From: DAHUXN01 sp963729815
GTDB lineage: Bacteria; Acidobacteriota; Terriglobia; Acidiferrales; UBA7541
Reading direction: 5' to 3'
NCBI GenBank assembly: GCA_963729815.1
Contig: CAVSPU010000004.1
Location: 62,001-126,000, forward strand
Length of the DNA stretch: 64,000 nt
Made by a program: the position numbers and the translations under genes. Under the pieces are notes generated by a model. The model did not search any database and was not told the origin of the DNA. It saw nothing but the letters and a program-made list of their open reading frames with translations. This document shows positions 25,188 to 33,675 of this stretch, in pieces; positions within the stretch are counted from its first letter, which is position 1; each line of letters opens with the position of its first letter.

Positions 25188-25411
25188 TAAAATTTATCCT
25201 TTGCACCCCGTTCGCCGGAGCGCGTTTGCGTTACAGGGAAAAATCCCCGTTTTTTAGGAAGAGAACGCGGCCGAGAAGCGAATGAAAACTGGTCTACGAG
25301 CTTGTGGGAATAGGTTTGCGCACACGTTTGCCCACGCAGCCCCACAAGTTGGTTGGATGCGGAGAAAGTACTTCCGGGCGGGCGTTCAATCGGCCAGCTG
25401 CAGCAGCCGTC

Positions 25412-25672
25412 CTATTTGCGCAAACTGAGTCTTTCCACAATCTCGCGGTACCGATCTGGGTCGCGGCGGTTCAGGTATTCCAAAAGCCGGCGGCGACGGT
25501 TCACCATCATGATGAGGCCGCGCCGTGACGAATGATCCTTGACGTGGGATTTGAGATGGGTGGTCAAATAGCTGATGCGTTCACTGAGTAGTGCAATCTG
25601 CACTTCCGGAGAACCCGTGTCTTTCTCGGCCCGCCGGTACTGCTCGATGACGCCTACCTTGGCCTCGCTCAA
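25412..25672 (-). CDS. rpsO: 30S ribosomal protein S15
   Basis: S15 binds 16S rRNA in the platform of the small subunit. The motif DTGSPEVQIALLSERI and the later KDHSSRRGLIMMVNRRRRLL are diagnostic. A TTG at 25672 is chosen because AGGAGGG lies about seven bases upstream, giving 86 residues beginning LSEAKVGVIEQ. A GTG at 25696 would give 94 residues. The usual length is near 89, so both are possible. It is followed by pnp after 224 bases, the classic rpsO-pnp order in which the intergenic RNA often carries RNase processing sites. The spacer holds no gene and no clear terminator. Confidence 0.93.
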   Translation of the reverse strand: MSEAKVGVIEQYRRAEKDTGSPEVQIALLSERISYLTTHLKSHVKDHSSRRGLIMMVNRRRRLLEYLNRRDPDRYREIVERLSLRK

Positions 25673-25840
25673 CTCAAATCCCTCCTGAATCTCCACACCC
25701 TGCTCTAAGCGTTGTCTCCTCTATGTCCTAAAAATCCTAGCACAGACACACGTGAGTTCGATAGAAGAATTTCAAGAGAAAGGGCTTCGACCTGAGGTTC
25801 CTGACAAGAACATTACTTAGGGCCACGGAACGCAACCGGA

Positions 25841-26452
25841 TCAAGTGCGCTTGCTGTTGACAAGCGCGAGGAATTCATCGCGCGTTTGCTTGTTTTCGCG
25901 GAAAGCGCCAAGCATCGCGCTGGTGACAGCGGATGAGTGTTGCTTTTCAACGCCTCGCATGACCATGCAAAGGTGCTTCGCCTCAATGATGACGCCCACG
26001 CCTTCAGGGCTCAGGCGTTGCTGTATGGCTTCTGCGATTTGATTGGTCAAGCGTTCTTGGATCTGCAGACGGCGCGCAAACATGTTAACCAATCGTGCGA
26101 TCTTGCTGAGGCCGATGACTTTTTTCGATGGAATGTAAGCAACGTGGCATTTCCCGAAGAACGGCAACAAATGATGCTCGCAAAGGCTGTGAACTTCAAT
26201 ATCCTTCACAACCACCATCTCGTCGTAGCACACGCTGAACATGGCGCCATTCAAGAGTTTATCGGGGTCCTGACGGTATCCGCTCGTCAAATAGCGCAAG
26301 GCTTTCTCGAAACGCTCGGGCGTGCGGCGCAGGCCCTCACGATTCGGATCTTCGCCAAGCAAGAGGATCATGCGGCGAACAAGGTCGGCAATCGTTTCAG
26401 CCTCTGTGCCTGCCAGATGGATCGTGTCAGTGTCAGTCGAGTCGTTGCGCAT
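25841..26452 (-). CDS. folE: GTP cyclohydrolase I
   Basis: FolE converts GTP to dihydroneopterin triphosphate, the entry to folate, biopterin and queuosine/7-deazapurine synthesis. The 203-residue protein shows the type I signature: C91-E-H-H94 in VHSLCEHHLLPF and C162 in KHLCMVMRGV as zinc ligands, plus GLSKIARLVNMFARRLQIQERLT and VEKQHSSAVTSAMLG. It is the last gene of a run GT2 glycosyltransferase, two QueD/PTPS paralogues, folE on the minus strand. The two upstream proteins would use its product. Which pterin is the end product cannot be told; queuosine precursor is the usual outcome for QueD-type enzymes. Confidence 0.95.
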   Translation of the reverse strand: MRNDSTDTDTIHLAGTEAETIADLVRRMILLLGEDPNREGLRRTPERFEKALRYLTSGYRQDPDKLLNGAMFSVCYDEMVVVKDIEVHSLCEHHLLPFFGKCHVAYIPSKKVIGLSKIARLVNMFARRLQIQERLTNQIAEAIQQRLSPEGVGVIIEAKHLCMVMRGVEKQHSSAVTSAMLGAFRENKQTRDEFLALVNSKRT

Positions 26453-26466
26453 CTGAGCTCCTTGGT

Positions 26467-26883
26467 CTATTCGTGTTCATCGGCATTGTATTCAAAGCTG
26501 TTTCTGGCTGTTTCTTCGATTCGCACGCGAACAACCCGCGCATGAGAGAAATTCGAGAGCCGGTGAAAAATCACGCGACAGAGATTTTCCGTAGTCGGCA
26601 CGCAATCGCGAAATTCAGCGATTTGTTCGTTCAAGTACACATGGTCAAATTCATCGAGCACGTTTTCGCGGACGAAACCGTCCAGGTCCGCAAGGTTCGC
26701 CACCATTCCTGTCGCCGGATTGATCGGGCCACTGACGGCTACTTCGAGAGTGTAATTGTGGCCGTGGCCATGCGGATTCGCGCATTTGCCGAAGACTTGC
26801 ATGTTCTGCTCTTGCGTCCATTCGGAACGGAATAGCCGGTGCGAGGCCGGAAACGAATAGCGGCGGGCGAGCGATACCTTCAT
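26467..26883 (-). CDS. 6-pyruvoyltetrahydropterin synthase / QueD family protein, second copy
   Basis: The 138-residue protein from the ATG at 26883 belongs to the PTPS/QueD family, which acts on dihydroneopterin triphosphate. H15, C34, H38 and H40 in the FGKCANPHGHGHNY block correspond to zinc ligands and the catalytic cysteine (CxxxHGH, the QueD pattern). FDHVYLNE and VPTTENLC follow as in the family. GAGGA precedes the start, and the ATG overlaps the stop of the first copy (ATGA). A start at 26901 would add six residues. It differs strongly from its upstream paralogue outside the motifs, so the two probably have different products or form a heteromer. folE follows after 14 bases. Confidence 0.87.
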   Translation of the reverse strand: MKVSLARRYSFPASHRLFRSEWTQEQNMQVFGKCANPHGHGHNYTLEVAVSGPINPATGMVANLADLDGFVRENVLDEFDHVYLNEQIAEFRDCVPTTENLCRVIFHRLSNFSHARVVRVRIEETARNSFEYNADEHE

Positions 26884-27293
26884 GCGCCGTTCCTCGTACA
26901 ATCCACGAACAAGTCCGGAGACTCATACAAACGAATACGATCCAGCCGACCGCGATGGATTCTGGGTTCGAGGATTTTCCAGAGTACCGCGGCGATTTCT
27001 TCGCATGTCGGAATCTTGCCCGCGAGCTCGGGCACTTCATAATTCAAATGGCGATGATCCAGGCGCTGCGTGACTTCGCGGTCGAGAATTTCCTTCAGTT
27101 CCTTCAGGTCGAGAATCATGCCCGTTTTCGGATCGGGATCGCCGGCAATCGTCACTTCGAGAACGTAATTGTGGCCGTGGCCATGCGGATTATTGCACTT
27201 GCCGAAGACTCTACGATTCTCTTCGAGAGACAAATCCGGATTATGATAAAAGTGCGCAGCCGAAAATTCGAGCTTTCGCGTGATACGGATCAT
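26880..27293 (-). CDS. 6-pyruvoyltetrahydropterin synthase / QueD family protein, first copy
   Basis: This 137-residue PTPS/QueD protein has H14, C33, H37 and H39 in the zinc/catalytic block FGKCNNPHGHGHNY. Further family elements are DLKELKEIL, LDHRHLNYEVPEL and PTCEEIAAVLW, followed by RIRLYESP with the conserved glutamate. QueD members convert dihydroneopterin triphosphate to 6-carboxytetrahydropterin; PTPS members make 6-pyruvoyltetrahydropterin. It overlaps the glycosyltransferase stop by four bases upstream and the second copy by four bases downstream, so these genes form a tightly coupled operon. This copy keeps more of the standard QueD pattern and is the better QueD candidate. Confidence 0.88.
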   Translation of the reverse strand: MIRITRKLEFSAAHFYHNPDLSLEENRRVFGKCNNPHGHGHNYVLEVTIAGDPDPKTGMILDLKELKEILDREVTQRLDHRHLNYEVPELAGKIPTCEEIAAVLWKILEPRIHRGRLDRIRLYESPDLFVDCTRNGA

Positions 27294-28309
27294 GGCTCTT
27301 CGACAGGATACTCCCGGCCCTTCCAGGCCACCTTACCGCGACGGTACTTCAATGTAGAGGCGATTACGGCCGCAGCGTAGAGAAAGACTCCAGCTACGTA
27401 GTATATGATGAACCGCGCGGAATAACGATTCGAGGTTAATTCGCGTCCATACACCACATGCCTCACCAGCAGCTCGACGGCCGCAATAGCAATAAGCCAT
27501 CGGCCCACTTCACCGCGCAGGATGATTGCTGCCAAGATTAGCATCGCGGCGAGCCATGGGATGGCAGTCACAAGCTCCCGCTGTGCGCTGCGGCGTGTTC
27601 CGCCAAGGAGAAGATACAGGTTCTTCGCCCAGCCTTCCCACATGGCGCGAGAGTCTCGATACATGCGCGTGCGAGCAATCCCCTGGCCGGACGCGAAATG
27701 GAGACGGAACCCCGCTTGCTTGACGCGGCGCGCCAGGGCAACATCTTCAAGCACAGAATTCGCAACAGAACGGTGTCCGTCTATTTTTTCGTATGCGTCG
27801 CGACGAATGAGTAGGAACTGCCCGTTTGCAGCAGCATCGGGGAAAGATGGATCGTTTACGCGCGCGAAATTGAATTTGCGCGCCAGGCGGCAATAGATAA
27901 ATGGGATCAATGACCTCTCAGCAAAAGTCCGCGTGACTTGCTCCGGCGAATAGGACACAAGAGCGGCATGGTAGATGCGAGCGTCTTCAAGAGCACGATG
28001 CGCGGAGCCGGCAAGATGAACGGTGTCTGCGTCAGAAAAGAGAAACCAATCGCACCGCGCCACTCGTGCGCCTAGCCAGACCGCGTGATTCTTTCCTACC
28101 CAGCCCTCGGGAAGAGCGCCGGCCTCGAGAATTTTCAACTGCGGCAACGTATTTGCCAAACGGGCAAGTATTTCTCCTGTGTGGTCCGTGGATTGGTCAT
28201 TAATCACGATAATCTCAGCGATTTCCGGCTGCGCGGAAAGGCTCACCACGGATGCTTCGATATTCACTTCCTCATTCCGCGCCGGCACGATCGCTGAAAT
28301 TCGAATCAT
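27290..28309 (-). CDS. Membrane glycosyltransferase family 2 (HpnB/CrtQ-like)
   Basis: The 339-residue protein begins with a GT2 domain: ISAIVPARNEEVNIEASV, then IIVINDQSTDHT and the DxD-type FLFSDADTVH. Further on, NGQFLLIRRDAYEKIDGH and SVLEDVALARRVKQAG contain the ED general base motif. Three hydrophobic segments at the C-terminus (from about residue 245) anchor it in the membrane. It resembles hopanoid- or carotenoid-associated glycosyltransferases. The substrate is unknown. It is the first gene of the run leading to QueD/PTPS and folE and overlaps the next gene by four bases; whether the pterin is linked to the sugar chemistry is unknown. Divergent from the thioredoxin-like gene at 28403. 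Confidence 0.85.
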   Translation of the reverse strand: MIRISAIVPARNEEVNIEASVVSLSAQPEIAEIIVINDQSTDHTGEILARLANTLPQLKILEAGALPEGWVGKNHAVWLGARVARCDWFLFSDADTVHLAGSAHRALEDARIYHAALVSYSPEQVTRTFAERSLIPFIYCRLARKFNFARVNDPSFPDAAANGQFLLIRRDAYEKIDGHRSVANSVLEDVALARRVKQAGFRLHFASGQGIARTRMYRDSRAMWEGWAKNLYLLLGGTRRSAQRELVTAIPWLAAMLILAAIILRGEVGRWLIAIAAVELLVRHVVYGRELTSNRYSARFIIYYVAGVFLYAAAVIASTLKYRRGKVAWKGREYPVEEP

Positions 28310-28402
28310 TTGCGAGCTGCAAGAAGAGCAGTGCAGATCAGATGGTCAAACGCCCACGAAAAATATATCATTAGTGGCATAGGTTCTGGGCAGAAGGTAG
28401 GC

Positions 28403-28924
28403 ATGAAAAGAAAGATTTTGAGCGGGATCACGTTGGGAGCTGTGGCGGGCCTGTTGATTATATTCGCGACTCCCAGCTACAAGTATGGCGAAGCGAGCCC
28501 GGCTGGAACCACAGCAAAGCCATTCTCGATTGAGCTGAACGGGAGGCCAACGCAACTCGCCGATTTTCGTGGCAAAGTGGTTGTGCTTAACTTCTGGGCA
28601 ACCTGGTGCCCCCCGTGTGTCGACGAAACACCCTCTCTTGTCGCGCTTCAGCGGGAAATCGAGCCGAAAGGCGGCATGGTCCTCGGAATCAGCGTTGACA
28701 CCGACGCCCAAGCCTACGCCCAGTTCTTGCAGTCCAATGGGATTGATTTCCCCACTTACCGCGACCCGACGATGAAGATTTCCGCAAATTACGGTACGTT
28801 CGTATACCCCGAAACATACATCATCGATCGCCAGGGAAAAATCGCGCGGAAGCTCGTCGGCGCACAAGATTGGACGAGCCCTGACATGACGGCATATTTC
28901 AACGATCTCCTCAGCAGGAATTAA
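28403..28924 (+). CDS. TlpA/ResA-type thioredoxin-like protein
   Basis: The 173-residue protein is anchored or exported by a hydrophobic N-terminus (ILSGITLGAVAGLLIIFA). The thioredoxin active site is W68-C69-P70-P71-C72 within VLNFWATWCPPCVDETPSL. Later elements GISVDTDAQAY and VYPETYIIDRQG fit the AhpC-TSA/TlpA fold, which reduces disulfides outside the cytoplasm, for example in cytochrome c maturation. AAGGTAGG supports the start at 28403; an upstream in-frame extension is not used. It is divergent from the GT2 gene and lies just before the copper-resistance genes, so it may help keep copper-site cysteines reduced, as inference. Confidence 0.87.
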   Translation: MKRKILSGITLGAVAGLLIIFATPSYKYGEASPAGTTAKPFSIELNGRPTQLADFRGKVVVLNFWATWCPPCVDETPSLVALQREIEPKGGMVLGISVDTDAQAYAQFLQSNGIDFPTYRDPTMKISANYGTFVYPETYIIDRQGKIARKLVGAQDWTSPDMTAYFNDLLSRN

Positions 28925-28967
28925 CTTCTGACTGTTTAGCATCCGCCGCATCGCTCTGCTCACTTGT

Positions 28968-28990
28968 TATAGGGGGAGGGGGTATGCTAT
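28968..28990. promoter_or_regulatory. Candidate CsoR operator / promoter
   Basis: The sequence TATAGGGGGAGGGGGTAT lies 26-48 bases before the csoR ATG and is followed by GCTAT. CsoR/RcnR-type repressors bind AT-flanked G-tracts of this kind, and the TATGCT within it could be the -10 box. This suggests copper-controlled autoregulation of the whole csoR-OMP-copA run. A -35 box is not obvious. Confidence 0.45.
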
Positions 28991-29015
28991 CTTGTTTGGC
29001 GAAACGAATCTCGCG

Positions 29016-29363
29016 ATGCCACACAATCACAAAGAGAAGGCAGCATGCGGCAGTGGAACTCAATTGCCTTTCCGGAAGGCCATCGGCGTTGATCCGGAGA
29101 TCAAACGGTCAAATCTAAAGCGGCTGCGACGCATTGAAGGACAGGTACGCGGCCTAGGAAAAATGGTGGAGGCGGATCGCTATTGCGCCGACATTCTTGT
29201 GCAGATCTCATCCGTGCAGGAAGCGTTGCGCGGCGTGGGACGCAACTTGATGAGGAATCATCTACGACACTGCGCGACCGATACCATTCGCAAAGGCGGC
29301 GCACGGCGAGCAGAAGCAGTTTATGACGAGCTGCTCGATTTGATTTACCGCTATTCTCGCTGA
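29016..29363 (+). CDS. csoR: CsoR-type copper-sensing transcriptional repressor
   Basis: This is a 115-residue DUF156-family repressor. The core RSNLKRLRRIEGQVRGLGKM is the DNA-contacting helix. C57, H82 and C86 match the Cys-His-Cys ligand spacing (25 and 4) of Cu(I)-binding CsoR proteins. This separates it from RcnR (nickel/cobalt) and FrmR (formaldehyde) members. A first segment of about 25 residues with several His and Cys (MPHNHKEKAACG) is extra and may add metal binding. A TTG at 28992 would extend it by eight codons. A candidate G-tract operator lies upstream. The outer-membrane protein and Cu-ATPase that follow are the expected regulon. Confidence 0.9.
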   Translation: MPHNHKEKAACGSGTQLPFRKAIGVDPEIKRSNLKRLRRIEGQVRGLGKMVEADRYCADILVQISSVQEALRGVGRNLMRNHLRHCATDTIRKGGARRAEAVYDELLDLIYRYSR

Positions 29364-29380
29364 GCGAAGAAAGGAGCGAG

Positions 29381-30823
29381 ATGCTGACGGAAGCTCGATT
29401 GAGCAGCCTTCGTAAGGGGACGACTAACTTCGCGATGCTCGTCGCAGTTGTCACGGGCATATGCATACCAGCTAACGCTGCGCGTGCAAGTCGGAGTTGT
29501 TTTCCCCGCTCGATGTCGCCCTCGCAGTGCGCAGCGATTTGCGCGGTGAATCTTCCTGTTTCGAGGCGCCCCGCAAGTGAATCGACTTCCCAGCGAGACA
29601 ATCAAGCGCAAGATATGAAGAAAATGGCAATGCCGCAAACTCCAGAGGCCGAACTGCTGATGAACGAAGCATCGGGGACAAGCATGAATCCGGCTTTAAC
29701 TTCGATGTCGATGCGGATGTCCATGGTAGGACAATGGAATCTTGGTTACATGGCGGACGCTTTCGTGACCGACACACAGCAAACGGGTCCGCGCGGTGGC
29801 GACAAACTTTACTCGACGAATGTCTTTATGGGCTCCGCGGAACACGCCGTCGGCCACGGCGTTTTTCTTTTTGACGCAATGCTCAGCCTCGAGCCGGCCA
29901 CCATCACGGACAGGGAATATCCACTTCTGTTTCAGACGGGCGAGACCGCGTATGGATTGCCGATCGAAGACGCGCAACATCCGCACAATTTCATCATGGC
30001 TCTTGGATTGCACTTCGCGCGACCCATTGGAGAAAACACGACTCTCGAGGCTTACTTCGCGCCTGTCGGCGATCCGGCGCTCGGGCCCATAGCATATCCG
30101 CACCGCGTCTCTGCGTCAGAAATTCCGCAAGCGCCGATAGGACATCACTGGGAAGATTCCACGCACATCTCTTATGAAGTCGCAACCGTCGGTCTGAAAT
30201 ACAAAATCGTGCGCTTGGAAACGAGCGGCTTTCACGGCGGCGAGCCCAATGAGAATCGTTGGAATATTGGCGCCGGCGCCATGGATTCGTGGTCAACGCG
30301 ATTGTCCTTTTTCCCCACGGCGAATTGGAGCGCGCAGGTTTCTGTTGGCAGACTCACGCACCCTGAGGCACCTGAGCCGGGCGACATTGTACGCACCACC
30401 GCCTCCGTTGAGTATTCGCGTCCCATGGCCCATTCGGACTGGTCCACAAGTTTTGTATTCGGCAGAAACCACGAAACAGCGACAGGCAGCGGCACAAACG
30501 CATTTCTGATCGAGTCTGTTGCTCCTCTACACAAAAATAATTTTCTCACGGGCCGCTGGGAATCGGTGGCTAAGGACGACTTATTCGCCGCGCAGCCTGC
30601 CATCGAACAGCAACTCGAAAGCGCTGTGGGAACCACCACGTTTCGCATCGGCGCCTACACTCTCGGATACACGCGCTATTTTCCTCTTTGGTTGCCGCTC
30701 GAAACCGGCTTCGGCATGAATTTCTCAACGTACACTCTTCCAACAGCCATTGTGCCGTTCTATGGCACGCATCCTTTCGGCGTGAACGTATATTTGCATT
30801 TCCGTCTGCGAGCAAGTCACTGA
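29381..30823 (+). CDS. Exported protein of a copper-resistance operon, probable outer-membrane beta-barrel
   Basis: The 480-residue product has a signal peptide (FAMLVAVVTGICIPANA). A methionine-rich stretch near residues 85-115 (DMKKMAMP, TSMSMRMSMVG) could bind copper. The rest is strand-rich with many aromatic residues and histidines (GLPIEDAQHPHNF, HPEAPEPGD, GRNHETATG) and ends in VNVYLHFRLRASH, which looks like a beta-barrel. It stands between csoR (17 bases upstream) and the Cu-ATPase gene (16 bases downstream), so it is probably part of copper efflux or handling. GGAG lies six bases before the ATG. I do not recognise a named family. Confidence 0.72.
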   Translation: MLTEARLSSLRKGTTNFAMLVAVVTGICIPANAARASRSCFPRSMSPSQCAAICAVNLPVSRRPASESTSQRDNQAQDMKKMAMPQTPEAELLMNEASGTSMNPALTSMSMRMSMVGQWNLGYMADAFVTDTQQTGPRGGDKLYSTNVFMGSAEHAVGHGVFLFDAMLSLEPATITDREYPLLFQTGETAYGLPIEDAQHPHNFIMALGLHFARPIGENTTLEAYFAPVGDPALGPIAYPHRVSASEIPQAPIGHHWEDSTHISYEVATVGLKYKIVRLETSGFHGGEPNENRWNIGAGAMDSWSTRLSFFPTANWSAQVSVGRLTHPEAPEPGDIVRTTASVEYSRPMAHSDWSTSFVFGRNHETATGSGTNAFLIESVAPLHKNNFLTGRWESVAKDDLFAAQPAIEQQLESAVGTTTFRIGAYTLGYTRYFPLWLPLETGFGMNFSTYTLPTAIVPFYGTHPFGVNVYLHFRLRASH

Positions 30824-30839
30824 AGAGCGTTTCTTAAAT

Positions 30840-33362
30840 ATGCGCCAGAAACATCCAGGTTCACCTATCACAGGAGTCGCGAGTCTTGCCATTGACCCTG
30901 TATGCGGAATGAAAGTGGATTCCCAGCGAGCCAAGGCCACGCGCGTACTCGGCGAAAGAACGCATTACTTCTGCTGCGAAGGTTGCGCGGTAAAATTTGC
31001 GGCTGACCCTGAAAAATACGCTGCGAAAACGCCCGCGGCAACTCCAGCACCCATCGCGATGAATCAAGCTGTCATTTCCATCGCTCCGGCAACGCCTCCG
31101 ACGTCATCCTCCGACCCATGGAATCAATCGAAGGAGAGCACCGGGCAAGTTTACGTTTGCCCGATGGATGGCAAAGTGCGCACTGGAAAACCGGGACACT
31201 GTCCAAAATGCGGAATGGCCTTGGAGCCGCAAAATGCGGCTGCGCCTCACATGAAAACGGAATACACGTGTCCGATGCACCCGGAAATTGTGCGCGGAGA
31301 GCCGGGAGCGTGTCCCATATGCGGGATGGCGCTGGAACCTCGATCTATCGCCGCTGAGGAAGAATCGAGCCCCGAGCTGAAGAGGATGACGCGGCGATTT
31401 TGGACAAGCGCCGTGCTCACGGCACCGCTAATTCTTGTGGACATGGCGGGCGGCATGCTCCTGCGCGAGCGAATCCTCACGGTAAATCTCGAGTGGATTG
31501 AACTGGCACTCGCAACGCCGGTCGTACTCTGGGGCGGCTGGCCATTTTTTCAGCTCGGCTGGGCGTCGATCCGAAACCGCGGCTTGAATATGTTCACGCT
31601 GATCGCGATGGGCACTGGTGCGGCATATCTTTACAGCCTGATAGCAACTCTGTTCCCCGCCATTTTTCCTGCGCAATTTCGCGACGCGTCAGGCATTTTG
31701 CCCGTTTACTTCGAGGCCGCCGCAACGATTACGACGCTCGTGCTTCTTGGGCAGGTCCTCGAATTGCGTGCGCGCCAACGCACTGGCGACGCCATTCGGG
31801 CGCTGCTCCAACTGGCGCCAAAAACAGCCCGCCTTATTCTGCCAGGATGCGAAGAGCGAGACGTCACGCCCGGAACAATTCAGCGGGGCGACCGCTTGCG
31901 CGTGCGGCCCGGAGAGAAGATCCCGGTTGATGGTGTCGTGATCGAGGGGAGAAGCTCAGTCGACGAATCCATGGTGACCGGAGAACCGATTCCCGCGGAA
32001 AAATCAGCTGGCGGCCAGGTGACTGGCGCAACGGTGAACGGAACGGGCAGCTTCGTTATGCGCGCCGAACGCGTAGGAAGTGAGACGCTGCTGGCGCGCA
32101 TCGTGCAGATGGTCGGTGAAGCGCAGCGCAGCCGTGCACCAATTCAAAGGCTGGCCGACTTGGTTGCATCGTATTTTGTGCCGGTGGTGATCCTGGCCGC
32201 GGTAATCGCGTTTGTAGTTTGGGCGATCTTCGGTCCTTCCCCACGGCTGGCACATGCGTTGATCAACGCAATCGCAGTGCTAATCATTGCGTGTCCATGC
32301 GCGCTGGGATTGGCCACGCCGATGGCAATCATGGTTGGAACGGGACGCGGGGCGATGGCGGGCGTGCTGATTAAGAATGCCGAAGCACTGGAAACGATCG
32401 AGAAAATTGACACGCTCGTATTCGACAAGACCGGGACACTCACCGAAGGCAAACCGCGGGTAGTAGCAATCGAGCCAGCGGCGGGTTGGTCCGCGCAAGA
32501 CGTGCTGCGATTCGCGGCGAGCCTTGAGCAGGGCAGCGAGCATCCACTGGCGGCAGCGGTACTCGCAGAAGCCATGCGTCAAAATATGAACCTCGCAGTT
32601 GTGAGCGATTTTCGCGCAATGCCTGGCAAAGGAATTACCGGGATCATCAACGGCCGGCAAATTGCGCTGGGGAATGAAGCGCTGCTGGATGAACTGGGAG
32701 TGGCGGCCTTCAGCTTAAAAGCGCGAGCTGCCACATTGCGCGCAGATGGTCACACCGTCATTCATCTTGCTGTCGATGGACGAGACCAAGGGATCATTGC
32801 AGTCACAGACCCGGTGAAACAAACAACGCCGGAGGCGATTGCGCTGCTGCGCCGTGAAGGATTGCGCTTGGTCATGCTCACAGGTGACAACCCCGCGAGC
32901 GCCCAAGCTGTTGCACAGAAATTGGGAATCGCTGAAGTGATTGCGGGGGTGCTGCCCGAAGACAAAGCTGAAATTGTGAAACACCTGAAGGACGAAGGCC
33001 GCCGCGTCGCCATGGCCGGCGACGGGATCAATGACGCGCCCGCGCTCGCCGTAGCCGACGTCGGCATCGCCATGGGTGCAGGTACCGACGTGGCAATCGA
33101 GTCCGCGGGAATCACGCTCGTTCGAGGGGACTTGCGCTCTATTGTCCGCGCCCGAAGATTGAGCCGTGCAACCATGCGGAACATTCGCCAGAATCTTTTT
33201 TTTGCTTTCGCCTACAACATAATCGGCGTACCTGTCGCGGCGGGCGTTTTGTATCCATTCTTTGGCATATTGCTGAGTCCGATCATCGCCAGCGCGGCCA
33301 TGACGTTTAGTTCTGTCTCTGTCATCGCGAACGCTCTGCGCCTCCGCCATGTGGTCTTATGA
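30840..33362 (+). CDS. copA: Copper-translocating P1B-type ATPase with YHS and two heavy-metal-binding domains
   Basis: The 840-residue ATPase exports Cu+ (or Ag+) across the inner membrane. Residues 18-60 are a YHS domain (DPVCGMKV, HYFCCEGCA). Residues 104-131 and 141-168 are two heavy-metal-binding domains with CPMD/CPMHPE and CPKCGM/CPICGM motifs, in place of the common HMA domains. The ATPase part shows the actuator TGE (MVTGEPIPAEK), the C485-P-C487 ion site, the phosphorylated D529 (DKTGTLTEGKP) and GDGINDAPAL. The last helices (IASAAMTFSSVSVIANALR) carry MxxSS. These are P1B-1 copper features. The stop overlaps an alternative start of the next small gene. It completes a csoR / exported protein / copA operon. 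Confidence 0.93.
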   Translation: MRQKHPGSPITGVASLAIDPVCGMKVDSQRAKATRVLGERTHYFCCEGCAVKFAADPEKYAAKTPAATPAPIAMNQAVISIAPATPPTSSSDPWNQSKESTGQVYVCPMDGKVRTGKPGHCPKCGMALEPQNAAAPHMKTEYTCPMHPEIVRGEPGACPICGMALEPRSIAAEEESSPELKRMTRRFWTSAVLTAPLILVDMAGGMLLRERILTVNLEWIELALATPVVLWGGWPFFQLGWASIRNRGLNMFTLIAMGTGAAYLYSLIATLFPAIFPAQFRDASGILPVYFEAAATITTLVLLGQVLELRARQRTGDAIRALLQLAPKTARLILPGCEERDVTPGTIQRGDRLRVRPGEKIPVDGVVIEGRSSVDESMVTGEPIPAEKSAGGQVTGATVNGTGSFVMRAERVGSETLLARIVQMVGEAQRSRAPIQRLADLVASYFVPVVILAAVIAFVVWAIFGPSPRLAHALINAIAVLIIACPCALGLATPMAIMVGTGRGAMAGVLIKNAEALETIEKIDTLVFDKTGTLTEGKPRVVAIEPAAGWSAQDVLRFAASLEQGSEHPLAAAVLAEAMRQNMNLAVVSDFRAMPGKGITGIINGRQIALGNEALLDELGVAAFSLKARAATLRADGHTVIHLAVDGRDQGIIAVTDPVKQTTPEAIALLRREGLRLVMLTGDNPASAQAVAQKLGIAEVIAGVLPEDKAEIVKHLKDEGRRVAMAGDGINDAPALAVADVGIAMGAGTDVAIESAGITLVRGDLRSIVRARRLSRATMRNIRQNLFFAFAYNIIGVPVAAGVLYPFFGILLSPIIASAAMTFSSVSVIANALRLRHVVL

Positions 33363-33380
33363 AGCAAGGGCCACGCGCAG

Positions 33381-33409
33381 TTCGCCTCCGAAATTTTCTT
33401 TGCTATAAT
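33381..33409 (+). promoter_or_regulatory. Sigma70-like promoter of the 75-residue protein gene (leaderless)
   Basis: TTCGCC (33381-33386) and TATAAT (33404-33409) are 17 bases apart, and the ATG follows after only six bases. A transcript from here would start at or beside the ATG at 33416. The -35 is weak; the -10 is a perfect match. Confidence 0.45.
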
Positions 33410-33415
33410 GCCGGC

Positions 33416-33643
33416 ATGACATTTATGAGCATGACGTATCAATTACAGGAACCGCTCAAGAACGAGCAGTTGCGAGCGCTGGCGCAGTTCGCCAATACGT
33501 ACGGATTGCAGAAATTTCGTCTGGACGAAAAGAAGAACTGGTTGCAGTTCGATTACGACGCGTCGCGACTCAAAGAAACCGAAGTCGAGCACGTGCTGCG
33601 GATGGCCAAGATTCCCGTGATCGGACGAGTTTCGCAGAATTAG
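33416..33643 (+). CDS. Small conserved-looking protein of unknown function
   Basis: From the ATG at 33416 the protein has 75 residues with no signal peptide. It begins MTFMSMTYQLQEPL, has a helical part (NEQLRALAQFANTYGL), then FRLDEKKNWLQFDYDASRL and a helix ending in VIGRVSQN. The alternation of helix and strand resembles a small ferredoxin-like or heavy-metal-associated fold, but no CxxC is present. A start at 33359 would overlap copA by four bases (ATGA) and add 19 residues, and would then be translated with copA. A TATAAT box six bases before 33416 suggests it also has its own leaderless transcript. A role in copper homeostasis is possible from position only. Confidence 0.6.
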   Translation: MTFMSMTYQLQEPLKNEQLRALAQFANTYGLQKFRLDEKKNWLQFDYDASRLKETEVEHVLRMAKIPVIGRVSQN

Positions 33644-33675
33644 CCTCGAGGAAACTTCCGCTAGGAATCAACTTG

